DNA from: Bog-473 sp963791995
GTDB taxonomy: Bacteria > Actinomycetota > Acidimicrobiia > Acidimicrobiales > RAAP-2
Assembly (NCBI GenBank): GCA_963791995.1
Contig: CAWBUQ010000019.1
Location: 186,001 to 250,000, forward strand
Direction: 5' to 3'
Length of the DNA stretch: 64,000 nucleotides
The notes under the pieces were generated by a model. The model had not been told where the DNA came from, did not search any database, and saw nothing but the letters and a program-made list of their open reading frames with translations. Positions 55,955 to 64,000 of this stretch are shown here, piece by piece; positions within the stretch are counted from its first letter, which is position 1, and each line of letters begins with the position of its first letter. Position numbers and translations under genes: made by a program.

Positions 55955-57577
55955 CTACTTCTTGATGTAGATGCCGGCCAGGTCCGAGCGGCATTGCCCG
56001 ATGGGAGCGACAACGTTTCCGCCGACCCGGTTCTTGTTGTACGCCACGATCGACGGCATGAAGACAAGCGGGACCAACAGGCCCTGTTGGATGACTTGCT
56101 TGTCGATCTGCTGCATCAGCGGTCCCTGCAGGCTCGGGCTGAGAGATGCGTTGGCCTGCACGATCAGCGGGGTCAGTTGCGGGTTGACCGAGCCGAGCGC
56201 GTTGGCCACGAAACCGGAGGACTCGAAGAGCGCCTCGAAGGTGTTCGTCAAGTCCGGCCCGTTGCTGAGCTCCTCGGTCAGGACGGCGTCTCCCTGCTTC
56301 TTGATGTAGACGTCGGTGAGGAAGTCGGCACCAGGGATCTGCTGCAGGTTCGCCGTGAACCCCGAGGAGGCGAGCTCCTGCTGGAGCAGAGCGGCGGCGC
56401 GGGCGTAGGTGGCGTCACCAGAGGGAATGATCAGGGTGAACTTCACGCCGTTGGGGTAGCCGGCGGCCTTGAGCATGGACTTGGCCTTGCTCGGGCTGTA
56501 GGGGTCGGCGACCCCGAGCGACTTGGAGTACCCCGGCGACCACGACGGCACGGGCTGGTATGCCGCCTCGCCCAACCCGTCGAAGACGACCTTGTTCAGC
56601 GCGGCCCGATCGACGGCGTATTCCAAGGCCGACCGCACCTTCTCGTTGGCGAAGGGCCCGGTGTTCTGGCGAAGCTCCATGGCCATGTAGTCGTAGGACT
56701 TGGTGACCGAGATCCCGACATTGGCGTCGTCCTTGAGCTGGGGATAGTTCTCGGGCTCGACCTCGATCATGTCGACGGCGCCCGACGTCAACGCGGTGGC
56801 CGCTTCGGGACCCTGCGTCACCTGGGTGAAGTCGATCCCTCCGAGTGGGTAGGCCTTCGAGTCCCAGTACTTGGGGTTCTTCGCCAGCACGATCGACGAT
56901 CCCTGCCGGTAGCTCTTCAGGACGTAGGGCCCCGAGCCGACCGGCTGGCTCGACTGCGTCGAGATCGCGTTGGACGGGTAGATCTGCCCGTCGATGTAGC
57001 TCGACGCCCACAAGAAGTCGCCGGCGGTGGGCTTGCTGAGGTTGACGACCACCGTCGAGGCATCCGGCGTCTGGATGTTGGAGATGGCGAAGAGGGACGA
57101 CCGAAGCGGGCTCGTCTTGGTGTGGTTCAAACTGGCCGCCACGTCGGCGGACGTCACGGGCTGGCCATTGGAGAACTCGAGTCCGGGACGGATGTGGTAG
57201 GTGATGGTCGAGCCGTTGTTCGAGATGGTCCAGCTCGAGGCGACACCACCGGTGACCGCGCTGTTCCCCGGTACTCCCATCGACTGGTAGATGTTCGACG
57301 TCACCGTGAACGAGCAGTCGTTCTGCTCGGTCGCCGGCGCGAAGTCGTTGCTGAATTCGTTGTTCAGGTCGAACCCGATCTTCAAGACACCGTTGGGGTC
57401 CGCGTTCGAAGGCGCCGCCGCGGCCGGGCCGCTGCTCGCCAGTGTCTGGGCCATCGGCGCCACCACCACTCCGGCGACCCCGAGGGCGATGATGCCGGCG
57501 CGCATTCGACGCGGTCGCCGGCGTGAGCGCCTGGCCGCCCTGTTCGAACTCCCCCGCTCGTTCCCCACGGACCCCAT
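55955..57577 (-). CDS. Oligopeptide-type ABC substrate-binding protein (SBP_bac_5)
   Basis: 540 residues from ATG 57577 (GGGGGAT six bases upstream). Arg-rich n-region, hydrophobic core GIIALGVAGVVVAPM and cleavage near GPAAAAP; no lipobox, so secreted or otherwise tethered. Mature domain follows the DppA pattern: GVLKIGFDLNNEFSNDF, GGVASSWTISNNGSTITYHIRPGLEFSNGQPVTSADVAAS, and GSGPYVLKSYRQGSSIVLAKNPKYW. 85 bases before dppB in the same operon. Confidence 0.93.
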   Translation of the reverse strand: MGSVGNERGSSNRAARRSRRRPRRMRAGIIALGVAGVVVAPMAQTLASSGPAAAAPSNADPNGVLKIGFDLNNEFSNDFAPATEQNDCSFTVTSNIYQSMGVPGNSAVTGGVASSWTISNNGSTITYHIRPGLEFSNGQPVTSADVAASLNHTKTSPLRSSLFAISNIQTPDASTVVVNLSKPTAGDFLWASSYIDGQIYPSNAISTQSSQPVGSGPYVLKSYRQGSSIVLAKNPKYWDSKAYPLGGIDFTQVTQGPEAATALTSGAVDMIEVEPENYPQLKDDANVGISVTKSYDYMAMELRQNTGPFANEKVRSALEYAVDRAALNKVVFDGLGEAAYQPVPSWSPGYSKSLGVADPYSPSKAKSMLKAAGYPNGVKFTLIIPSGDATYARAAALLQQELASSGFTANLQQIPGADFLTDVYIKKQGDAVLTEELSNGPDLTNTFEALFESSGFVANALGSVNPQLTPLIVQANASLSPSLQGPLMQQIDKQVIQQGLLVPLVFMPSIVAYNKNRVGGNVVAPIGQCRSDLAGIYIKK

Positions 57578-57730
57578 TGCGCATCCCCCGATTCGGTTCG
57601 GATTCTGACCGGAGCGCTGGTGACCGCATCCCCGGTAGGCGGAATATAGCCAGAACCTGACACGCACGTCAGTCAGAACTCAGGTCACCGGGTGACGGAT
57701 CGACGATGCGAGTGTGAAGAGCCCGAGGAC

Positions 57731-58513
57731 CTATTCGACCGACCGGATCCGCGCCCGGAGGCCGCTCGCCGCCAGCGCCATGCCCACAGCGCCGAGGCCG
57801 GCAAGGGCAGCGAGGCCTTCGAGCAACGGTCCGGCCTGCCATCCACTGCTGACGAGGCTCCGGAGGGCACCCAGCAGATACGTCACAGGGTTGTACGTGG
57901 CGATGACAGAGAACCAACCGGTCAAGAGGGCCTTCGGCACGACGGCGTCGGTGAGGAAGAACAGCGGGAAGAAGACCACGAAGCACGCATTGACCGCGGC
58001 CGCACTGCCCGTGCGCAACGCGACGGCATAGGGGAAACCGGTGAACGCCAGGCCCCAGAGGGCAGAGAACCCGATGAACGTCAAGACGCCCGGAAGACCC
58101 GTGGCGAATCGAACACCGACGCCGTACCCAAGAGCGAGAACCGGCACGCACAACAAGATGATCACGACGATGTCAGCCACCATCAGGCCGATCAGCAAGG
58201 CGCTGCGCCGGATCGGGGTGAGGCAGAGCCGGTCGAAATAGCCGCCCTGGATGTCCGCCACCAGCGCCGGTGCCCGGGACATCCCCGTGACCGCAAAAGC
58301 AATCGCCATGGGGAGGAGGAATGCCTTGTAGTCAAGACCCGAACTCGCCAGCCGCTCCAGGGCGCCCAGGTTGACCGCGTAGAAGAAGGCGGGCACGAAC
58401 ACCGCTGGCAGGATCGACGTCGGTTCACGGCTGACCTGACGTAATGCCCGCCCGGCCACCAAGGCGACCTCACGGAGCACCCCGGATCGGGCAGGGAGCG
58501 CCGGGGTCACCAC
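57731..58513 (-). CDS. ABC-2 type export permease (DrrB-like)
   Basis: 260 residues, six helices. RALRQVSREPTSILPAVFVPAFFYAV and ALVADIQGGYFDRLCLTPIRRSALLIGLMVADI match the ABC-2 permease pattern (cytoplasmic PIRR loop after helix 2). Its start overlaps the ATPase stop by seven bases. The pair exports a hydrophobic compound, as in daunorubicin-type transporters. Confidence 0.92.
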   Translation of the reverse strand: MVTPALPARSGVLREVALVAGRALRQVSREPTSILPAVFVPAFFYAVNLGALERLASSGLDYKAFLLPMAIAFAVTGMSRAPALVADIQGGYFDRLCLTPIRRSALLIGLMVADIVVIILLCVPVLALGYGVGVRFATGLPGVLTFIGFSALWGLAFTGFPYAVALRTGSAAAVNACFVVFFPLFFLTDAVVPKALLTGWFSVIATYNPVTYLLGALRSLVSSGWQAGPLLEGLAALAGLGAVGMALAASGLRARIRSVE

Positions 58514-59523
58514 GCCACCCGCGCCGTGAACGGCTCCGACTCGAGCGCGGACCCGGTCAACGCCATGTAGACGTCGTCGAGGGTCGGCGAGGTGAGGGTG
58601 AGGCTCCGGACACCAAGGTTGGCTCGGCCCAGAACCTCGGCGATCGGCACAATGGCAGCGGGGCCATCGGTTGTGGAGATCGCAAGATGGCCATCCGTGG
58701 TCCTGACGTCGTCCACCAGGTCGAGCGCGGCCAGCCTCGCGAACACCGCGTCGTCGTGCCCCTCGACGTCGACCACCACTACTTCCCCACCCAGCGATCG
58801 CTTCAGCTCCGACGGTGCACCCTCGGCAACCAGGCGGCCTGCCGAGAGGATCCCGACTCTGTGCGCCAGTTCGTCGGCTTCTTCGAGGTACTGGGTGGTG
58901 AGAAAGATCGTCATCGACAGGTCCTCGTTCAAGCGGCGGACCTCCGACCAGACGGTGAAACGACTGTGCGGGTCGAGTCCCGTCGTCGGCTCGTCCAAGA
59001 ACAGCACTTCGGGGTCGTGGACCAAGGACGCAGCCAGGTCCAACCGTCGCTTCATGCCTCCCGAATAGGTCTTGACCCTGCGATCGATCGCCGAGCCGAT
59101 GTCGACCAGGTCGAGTACCTCGGCCAGACGGTTCCGCATCTGGGCCGCCGACAGCCCGTAGAGCCGCCCTTGGAGCACGAGGAGCTCGCGCCCCGTCTGT
59201 CCGTCATCGAGTGCCGCGTCCTGCAGCGCCACGCCGATACGCCGCCTCACCTCGAGCGGCTGTTCGGTGACGTCGTGGCCCGCCACGACCGCGGAACCCG
59301 CGCTCGGCCGGAGCAGCGTGCAGAGCATCCGCACCACGGTGGACTTTCCCGCCCCGTTGGGGCCCAGGAAACCGTAGATCTCCCCGGCCCGGATGCGCAG
59401 GTCCAGGCCCGCAACCGCCTCGTTGCCGGCAAAGCGCCTGGCCAGGCCGGTTGTCTCGATAGCCAGCTCTCCGCCGGCTCGACCTGGTTCCGAACGCTGG
59501 ACATTCTGGTAGGTAGCCAACAT
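58507..59523 (-). CDS. ABC export ATPase (DrrA-like)
   Basis: 338 residues. Walker A GPNGAGKSTVVR at about 53-64, signature YSGGMKRRLDLAASLVHDP, Walker B VLFLDEPTTGLDP, switch region LTTQYLEEADELAHR. The C-terminal 100 residues are the usual DrrA regulatory domain (LTLTSPTLDDVYMALTG). ATG 59523 overlaps the ATACTC palindrome and is divergent from a TetR gene. Confidence 0.94.
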   Translation of the reverse strand: MLATYQNVQRSEPGRAGGELAIETTGLARRFAGNEAVAGLDLRIRAGEIYGFLGPNGAGKSTVVRMLCTLLRPSAGSAVVAGHDVTEQPLEVRRRIGVALQDAALDDGQTGRELLVLQGRLYGLSAAQMRNRLAEVLDLVDIGSAIDRRVKTYSGGMKRRLDLAASLVHDPEVLFLDEPTTGLDPHSRFTVWSEVRRLNEDLSMTIFLTTQYLEEADELAHRVGILSAGRLVAEGAPSELKRSLGGEVVVVDVEGHDDAVFARLAALDLVDDVRTTDGHLAISTTDGPAAIVPIAEVLGRANLGVRSLTLTSPTLDDVYMALTGSALESEPFTARVAW

Positions 59524-59535
59524 ACTCTTGAGTAT
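59522..59535. promoter_or_regulatory. Palindrome ATACTC-TT-GAGTAT between drrA-like and tetR genes
   Basis: Perfect 6-bp arms around two bases, overlapping the exporter start codon. It lies in the 38-base divergent spacer, which also repeats a TACCAG-like element. Likely TetR operator for exporter and self. Confidence 0.55.
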
Positions 59536-59561
59536 CTACTATTCTGGCTGGTAGCACAACC

Positions 59562-60185
59562 ATGCCCCTCGAGCCCCTCACTCAGGACCGCCGGCGTCAG
59601 CTCACCCGTGAGCACCTCTTGGCCGCGGCCGCCGTGGTCTTCGCCGAAAAGGGCTTCCACGGGGCGACGCTCGACGAGGTGGCAAAGATCGCCGGGTTCT
59701 CGAAGGGCGCCGTCTACTCGAATTTCGAGAGCAAGGACGATCTCTTCCTGGCCCTGTTCAAGTCCAACTACGAGCGCGAGATGGAACTGGTCGTCGAGAC
59801 ACTCGCGGCCTCCTCGATCCCGCCCGCCGATCGACTCAACGATTTCGTGGCGCTGATTCAGGACGAGAGTCGCCATGCGCCCAATACCGCCCTGCTTCAT
59901 CAGGAGTTCTGGCTCTACGCGGCCCGGAACCCTGAAGCGAGGGCGCGCCTCGCTGCGATCGACGACGAGGCCGTCGAGACGCTGGCAAACCTGCTGCGAT
60001 CAGAAAGGGAGCGCGACGGAATAGACGCCATTGAGGATCCGGAGCGAGTGGCGCGCATCATTGAGGTCCTCTTTCGAGGCATCAGTCTGCTCCGGGTCAC
60101 GCAACCAGAGGTGGTCGATGATCGTCTGCTCGAGGTCGCCGTCGAGTTCGTGGCGCGAGGCCTGGTCGGCGACAGCCAGAAATAG
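59562..60185 (+). CDS. TetR-family regulator of the DrrAB-like exporter
   Basis: 207 residues. HTH TLDEVAKIAGFSKGAVYSNFESKDDLFLALF is the TetR/AcrR subgroup, with the C-terminal AcrR-type helix pattern. Divergent from the exporter with a palindrome between the starts; presumably a ligand-responsive repressor of both. Confidence 0.94.
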   Translation: MPLEPLTQDRRRQLTREHLLAAAAVVFAEKGFHGATLDEVAKIAGFSKGAVYSNFESKDDLFLALFKSNYEREMELVVETLAASSIPPADRLNDFVALIQDESRHAPNTALLHQEFWLYAARNPEARARLAAIDDEAVETLANLLRSERERDGIDAIEDPERVARIIEVLFRGISLLRVTQPEVVDDRLLEVAVEFVARGLVGDSQK

Positions 60186-60238
60186 CGCCTGCTGGCGAAG
60201 GTGACGGTGACCGCGGGCGTCGTCCTCTTCGTCTGAGG

Positions 60239-61076
60239 TCAACGCAGAGACGCCCGTCCCTGCGCAACGACCTGGACACCCTGGACATCGGCCTCGAAGC
60301 CGTACCCCAGCTCGCCGGCATCGTAGAAGTGGACCGTGAGGCTCCGGCCCAGGAGCACAGGCTGCACAAAGCGCAGAGCGATCCGACTGACGCGAGAGGG
60401 TTCGGCGCCGACGACCACTTCGGAGAAAGCTCTGGCGCACAGCGCCATGGTGCAGAACCCGTGCAGGAACGGCCCGTCGGCGCCACTTCGTCGAGCGGCC
60501 TCGGCATCGAAGTGATGGGCGGACCAGTCGCCCGAGAGCTCCGCGTACCGATCGGCCATGTCGCCGTCGGCCTCGATCCTCCACGATCCGACGTGCCGAT
60601 CGCGCGCGCCGTCGGGAAAGGCGTGACCCGGGCGGCGGCTCTCCGACATCCCGGCATGTGACACCGAGCCAGACGGTGCTCCAGAGCTGTTCGGCGACGA
60701 GCTCATTTCGCGAGTCCGTCGTGACGTAGCGCAGGGTGATGACGGTGTTCGACCCCGTCGAGCGAGCTGCACGACCTTCGACCCACGTCTGGAGCGGCTC
60801 ACCGGGATGGATGGGGCGGCGGAGAACGAGGTCGTGGCCACCGTGGACACCTCCGGTCGCCTGCGACTGGAACTCGGCGGGGACGAGCTCAGCCCGGCCT
60901 GCTTCCTGCGCGGGCCACAACAGCGTCACGGCGGCGGCAGGCGGAACCACATCAGCGGAGCGGACGAGGCTGGAGCGATCCCTCGTCGTTTCGGTGAATT
61001 TCCGGACCAGTTCGTCACTGAGCCGGCCCTCGAATGGGCCGATTCGCCGTCCGAGTCGCAGACCGCTTCTGAGCAT
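60239..61076 (-). CDS. MaoC-like two-domain acyl-CoA hydratase (one frame break)
   Basis: About 279 residues from ATG 61076. N-terminal hot-dog domain (FTETTRDRSSLVRSADVVPPAAAVT, GGHDLVLRRPIHPGEPLQTW) as in FAS1/HTD2-type dehydratases. After a break near 60650, the C-terminal MaoC domain has SGDWSAHHFDAEAARRSGADGPFLHGFCTMAL with the catalytic Asp/His (normally DxxxxH). Hydrates or dehydrates an enoyl thioester. Converges on the TetR gene; first gene downstream of the binding-protein pair. Confidence 0.85.
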
Positions 61077-61146
61077 CGCCTCTTTCTAGACCGAACGCAG
61101 CGCGACGCGGACCCCCCGACCGCTCGCCGGCCCGAAGTTGAGTCGA

Positions 61147-62451
61147 TCAGGAAGGAGCCGGCGTACCGGCCGGCAACGGGTACACCGGGTTCTTCTTCGG
61201 GTCGATGGACTCGAAGCACACGAAGACGTTCTTTCCCTCGTTCAAGGTTGGGACGTACTTGTCCCCCGAAACCTTGATGTAGGCGCTGCAATACGGCGGC
61301 GCGTGGCCGGTGTGGCCGGCGTCCTTCCAATTGGTCGGCGCCGTCAATCCCCCCGCTGTGAACGAAGTCAGGGAATTGTCCGCCTTGATGACGTTGGCCT
61401 GCGTGAGATCGTTCCCGGCCATCTTCACCCCCTGCACGAAGAGAGCGGCGGATTCCCAGCCTTGGATGGCGAGCTCGTCGTCGACGTAGTTCGGCTCGTA
61501 CTTCTTCATCACCGTCTCGTACGTCTTGAGGCCCGGGTACTCCGATTGCGGGGCGGTGAAAGGAACGTGGGCGATGGAGAAGTACACGTTCTGCATGAGG
61601 CTCTCGTTCTGGTTCAACGTGGACTGGTCGTTGCCGTTGAGCCACAACTGCGTCATGTGCACTCCGTACTGCTTGATCGCACGGGCCATGGTGACGTTGC
61701 CCTGCACATCCATGCAGCTGACAACGAAGTCCGATCCGGCCTGCTTCATCCGCTGGACATCGGTGGCCACCGTCGAGCCGGGATAGGCAACCTTGAGATC
61801 GGAGTAGCTCACTTTGTAGCCGGCTGCCTCCAGAGCGTTTTCGGATGATTGGCAGGCATCGGCAGATGCGGCGACGTTGTAGGCAACGACCGCGATGGAC
61901 GTCGAATGTGTCTGACGGGCCAGGTACGCGACCGCGGGCGCGCCAGCTGGGTAGTACTGCACGGACCCACCGGCGGCGAAGAGGTTGGCTTGCGGGACCC
62001 AGTTACCCGTGACGTTGTACCCGTAGGTCGGGATGCCCGACTCCACGAAGAGGTTCGGGGAGAAGAAGGCAGTCCCCACGCCGGTCACCGCGAACACGTG
62101 ATCCTGGTTGATCAACGTGTTGGCCAGTTGATTGAACGTCGTGGGGTTGCCCCCGTCGTCGAGCTGGTACTTGTAGTCGATCTTGCGACCGTTCACGCCC
62201 CCTTGGGCGTTGACGTGTGCGAAGTACGCCTTCTCGCCTTGGATCAGCGACGAGAAATTCGATGCCAGCGTCCCCGTCTGGGTCGAGATCGACCCGACCG
62301 TGATGGAATTCGACGTCACTCCCGGCGTGCTACTCGCCGATGATGCGGCTCCGACAATGCCGGCCGGGGCCAAGGTAGTGGCGCCGATGAACGCGAATCC
62401 CATCAGTGTCGCCGTCACCATCAGCGCCTTGTATCCGTCTCTCACTCGCAT
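61147..62451 (-). CDS. Branched-chain amino acid-type ABC substrate-binding protein, orphan
   Basis: Intact, 434 residues from ATG 62451 (MRVRDGYKALMV). Signal peptide core LMGFAFIGATTLAPAGIVG with cleavage near GAASS. Type I binding fold: SNSITVGSISTQTGTLASNF, HVNAQGGVNGRKIDYKYQLDDGGNP, LYNTLINQDHVFAV-like segment. Four cysteines after the signal. No permease or ATPase gene is nearby, so it must use the Liv system at 16.7-20.2 kb or another. Confidence 0.92.
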   Translation of the reverse strand: MRVRDGYKALMVTATLMGFAFIGATTLAPAGIVGAASSASSTPGVTSNSITVGSISTQTGTLASNFSSLIQGEKAYFAHVNAQGGVNGRKIDYKYQLDDGGNPTTFNQLANTLINQDHVFAVTGVGTAFFSPNLFVESGIPTYGYNVTGNWVPQANLFAAGGSVQYYPAGAPAVAYLARQTHSTSIAVVAYNVAASADACQSSENALEAAGYKVSYSDLKVAYPGSTVATDVQRMKQAGSDFVVSCMDVQGNVTMARAIKQYGVHMTQLWLNGNDQSTLNQNESLMQNVYFSIAHVPFTAPQSEYPGLKTYETVMKKYEPNYVDDELAIQGWESAALFVQGVKMAGNDLTQANVIKADNSLTSFTAGGLTAPTNWKDAGHTGHAPPYCSAYIKVSGDKYVPTLNEGKNVFVCFESIDPKKNPVYPLPAGTPAPS

Positions 62452-62580
62452 GCCGCCCCCGTTCGTCAGTGTGCGGAGCATCCCCCCCGGGATGCGGGTC
62501 ACTGTAGTGAGAGAAGCTTCCGGTTACGCGTCGCCCTTTGCCGGGTCGCCCGTGGCGTCGGCTTCCCCGCAGGCCCGCGT

Positions 62581-62602
62581 GCTTGTGCTCGCTCGCACAA
62601 GC
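62581..62602. terminator. Hairpin in spacer between the two orphan binding proteins
   Basis: GCTTGTGC (62581-62588) and GCACAAGC (62595-62602) form a perfect 8-bp stem with a six-base loop, about 70 bases past the stop of the upstream gene. A 12-base palindrome GCCCGATCGGGC (62658-62669) directly abuts that stop. Neither has a T-tract. Confidence 0.45.
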
Positions 62603-62669
62603 GATCCCACGGTGCAGTCTTGGAGGTCGAGAGGGCGTTGTCGAGCGTGCGGCGTAGGCCCGATCGGGC

Positions 62670-63917
62670 TCAGTGCGTCGTGGGGAGCGTTCCCGCCTTG
62701 ACCAGCGGCGCACACGTCGGTGTGCCGCCGTGCAGCACCAAGAACTTGCCGTTCTGGATGCCCATCTCGAAGAAGCAGCTGTTGTTGGCCGGCTGGCCCT
62801 TGACGAAGTGCAGCGCCGGCGAAAGGCCGCCAAGCGTCTCGTTCGAGGGCAGCCCGTACAGGCCCTTCAGGATGAGCGCTGAGGTGATCGGCGTGGTCGA
62901 GGTGGCCTTGGCGGCCTGGACGGCGGCCTGCAAGAGCGCGCCGTCCGCCCAGGACTGCAACACGATCTCACCAAAGTTCGGGCCGCTGGCGACCTGCGGA
63001 GCGTACTTGTTGAGCGCGGAGTACATCGTCGCCGTGGTCGCGTTGTGGACGAACCAGAGGTAGTCCGACTGGGTGTCGATGTTGCCGTTGAATGCCGGGA
63101 TCTTGAGCCAGGCAATCGCCACCGTTCCATCGCTCGAGAGCTCGCGCGGCGTGTAGTTCTGGGTCGCGCAGTCCTGGACGACGTGTTCGACCACCGACGA
63201 GGCATCTCCCACGGTCATTGCGGTTGCGCCAGACTCCTTGGCCGCCAGGCACTGCGCGGTGTAGTTGGGGGCGGCGAACCCGATGCCCGCCGTGTAGGTG
63301 TACTGGATGCCGTAGTGCGATGCCACCTTCTCGCCCTGGTGGACCGACTCGGCACAGATGTTGACCTCGACGCAGTAGAGCGCCGCCTCCTTCTTCACGC
63401 CGGCGCTCTTGGCGATGATGGCCCCGACTGAGTTCGTGTAGTTGAAGGTCGCACCGGCTGGGAAGAAGTCGGAATTCTGCCAGCCTGAATCGGTCTCCTG
63501 CCCGCCGAGCACCGGCACGTTTGCACCCTTGACGACCGAAGCAAAGGACGGGTCTTCGTCGCTGTTGTCGAAGATGGCGGCAGCGTGGTCTTGGCTGACG
63601 GCGGTCTGGGCGTTCGCCAAGGCCTTGGCGGCGCTGTACCCGTCGTCGAGAACGACGAGGTGAACCTGATGCCCGGCCAGGCCACCGTGGCCGTTGACCC
63701 AGGACGCCCATGCCTGCATCGTGTCGGTGGTCTGACTGATGGAGGAGGCCTCCGGACCCGTGCAGCTACACAGATCGGCGATGGTGACCGTGCTGGTCGA
63801 CGCCGCGGCTTCTGCCTGACTCGCCGGCATCACGACAACGCTCACCGCACCCGCCACGGCGAGCGACATTGCCGCGAGCGCCCCCGTCACCTTCTTCACG
63901 CGTCGTCGCACGTGCAC
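62670..63917 (-). CDS. Branched-chain amino acid-type ABC substrate-binding protein, Cys-rich, orphan
   Basis: About 414 residues. Start is GTG 63917 or, more likely from the GGGGGGA spacing, the GTG at 63911. Signal peptide RRVKKVTGALAAMSLAVAGAVSVVVM, cleavage near SQAEA. The mature domain begins STVTIADLCSCTGPEAS. Eight cysteines occur in the exported part (LCSC, YCVEVNIC, QCLAA, DCATQ, SCFF, TCAP), suggesting disulfide bonds. Fold segments QVHLVVLDDGYSAAKALANAQ and GPNFGEIVLQSWADG match the type I family. Confidence 0.9.
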   Translation of the reverse strand: MHVRRRVKKVTGALAAMSLAVAGAVSVVVMPASQAEAAASTSTVTIADLCSCTGPEASSISQTTDTMQAWASWVNGHGGLAGHQVHLVVLDDGYSAAKALANAQTAVSQDHAAAIFDNSDEDPSFASVVKGANVPVLGGQETDSGWQNSDFFPAGATFNYTNSVGAIIAKSAGVKKEAALYCVEVNICAESVHQGEKVASHYGIQYTYTAGIGFAAPNYTAQCLAAKESGATAMTVGDASSVVEHVVQDCATQNYTPRELSSDGTVAIAWLKIPAFNGNIDTQSDYLWFVHNATTATMYSALNKYAPQVASGPNFGEIVLQSWADGALLQAAVQAAKATSTTPITSALILKGLYGLPSNETLGGLSPALHFVKGQPANNSCFFEMGIQNGKFLVLHGGTPTCAPLVKAGTLPTTH

Positions 63918-63955
63918 TCCCCCCTGGGCTCTCGGCCCTGTTGTTAGCGTCCCGG

Positions 63956-63961
63956 ACTATA
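63956..63961 (-). promoter_or_regulatory. Candidate -10 element for the last binding-protein gene
   Basis: TATAGT on the minus strand (63961-63956), about 40 bases before the start codon. No convincing -35 at the normal distance. Confidence 0.3.
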
Positions 63962-64000
63962 TCGATCTCTCTCGCGATTTGGAGGGCGTCCTGGCGCCTC

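Noticed and set aside
55949..57526. 525-residue plus-strand ORF opposite the DppA gene
   Set aside because: Third-position GC makes long antisense frames common here. The minus-strand product is a clear binding protein with a signal peptide.
62658..62669. GCCCGATCGGGC palindrome as a terminator
   Set aside because: It has no loop to allow a stable hairpin; the 8-bp stem at 62581-62602 is the better candidate.
1..64000. tRNA, rRNA, CRISPR arrays, insertion sequences, prophage genes
   Set aside because: No cloverleaf, repeat-spacer series, transposase, integrase or terminal inverted repeats were recognisable by reading. A covariance-model scan was not possible here.

Overview
The window is one stretch of a high-GC actinobacterial chromosome. 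Lineage evidence is internal. There are two mycothiol-type DinB/maleylpyruvate-isomerase-family proteins, a Tat-exported protein ending in an LAXTG-type sorting signal, leaderless-looking promoters, many TetR, MarR and ArsR regulators, and a large share of acyl-CoA, steroid and xenobiotic catabolism genes (three cytochromes P450, Rieske oxygenase, KstD-like flavoprotein, CaiB/BaiF, crotonases, MaoC). An uncultured Acidimicrobiia-like organism would fit, but that placement is inference. I see no tRNA, rRNA, CRISPR array, insertion sequence or phage genes.

Layout. 0-6.5 kb: the 3' end of a DHA2 efflux pump, then a seven-gene minus-strand cluster (PhyH, GNAT, crotonase, PhyH, P450, 3Fe-4S ferredoxin, alpha/beta hydrolase). 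6.6-9.8 kb: PqqD-like protein, HprK-like kinase, Tat/LAFTG surface protein and, divergently, a PF14907-type nucleotidyltransferase. This resembles the HPr-rel-A type module and is the best candidate for an undescribed system. 9.8-13.7 kb: mycothiol-type enzymes, FMN reductase, ArsR-SRPBCC pair, rhodanese and cysteine dioxygenase. 13.9-23.3 kb: a large membrane protein with kinase-like and LPG-synthase/UPF0104 regions, a complete branched-chain-type ABC importer (LivG, F, H, M and binding protein) and an MFS pump. 23.3-24.5 kb: an encapsulin shell co-translated with a ferritin-like cargo carrying a C-terminal targeting peptide.

24.7-35.7 kb: LpqC-type hydrolase, acyl-CoA ligase, Rieske oxygenase, SDR, MarR, two tandem MFS pumps under a divergent TetR, and a Tat-exported phospholipase C-like phosphoesterase. 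35.8-38.3 kb: P450, TetR, MarR. 38.3-45.3 kb: a tightly coupled minus-strand operon (amidohydrolase, intact M24 protein, degenerate M24 protein, crotonase, tandem-fused CaiB/BaiF, MarR). 45.4-50.9 kb: KstD-like dehydrogenase, P450, SDR and an exported alpha/beta hydrolase under TetR/palindrome control. 51.7-57.6 kb: an oligopeptide-type ABC importer whose second permease and both ATPases form one 1047-residue polypeptide. 57.7-64 kb: DrrAB-type exporter with divergent TetR, MaoC-like hydratase, and two orphan branched-chain-type binding proteins.

Sequence quality matters for reading this annotation. Many genes, above all between 13.9 and 23.3 kb, are broken by single-base frame changes that are mostly insertions, while protein-level conservation continues across every break. 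I read these as base-calling errors and annotate such genes as one CDS with approximate break positions. Boundaries in that stretch are therefore softer than elsewhere.
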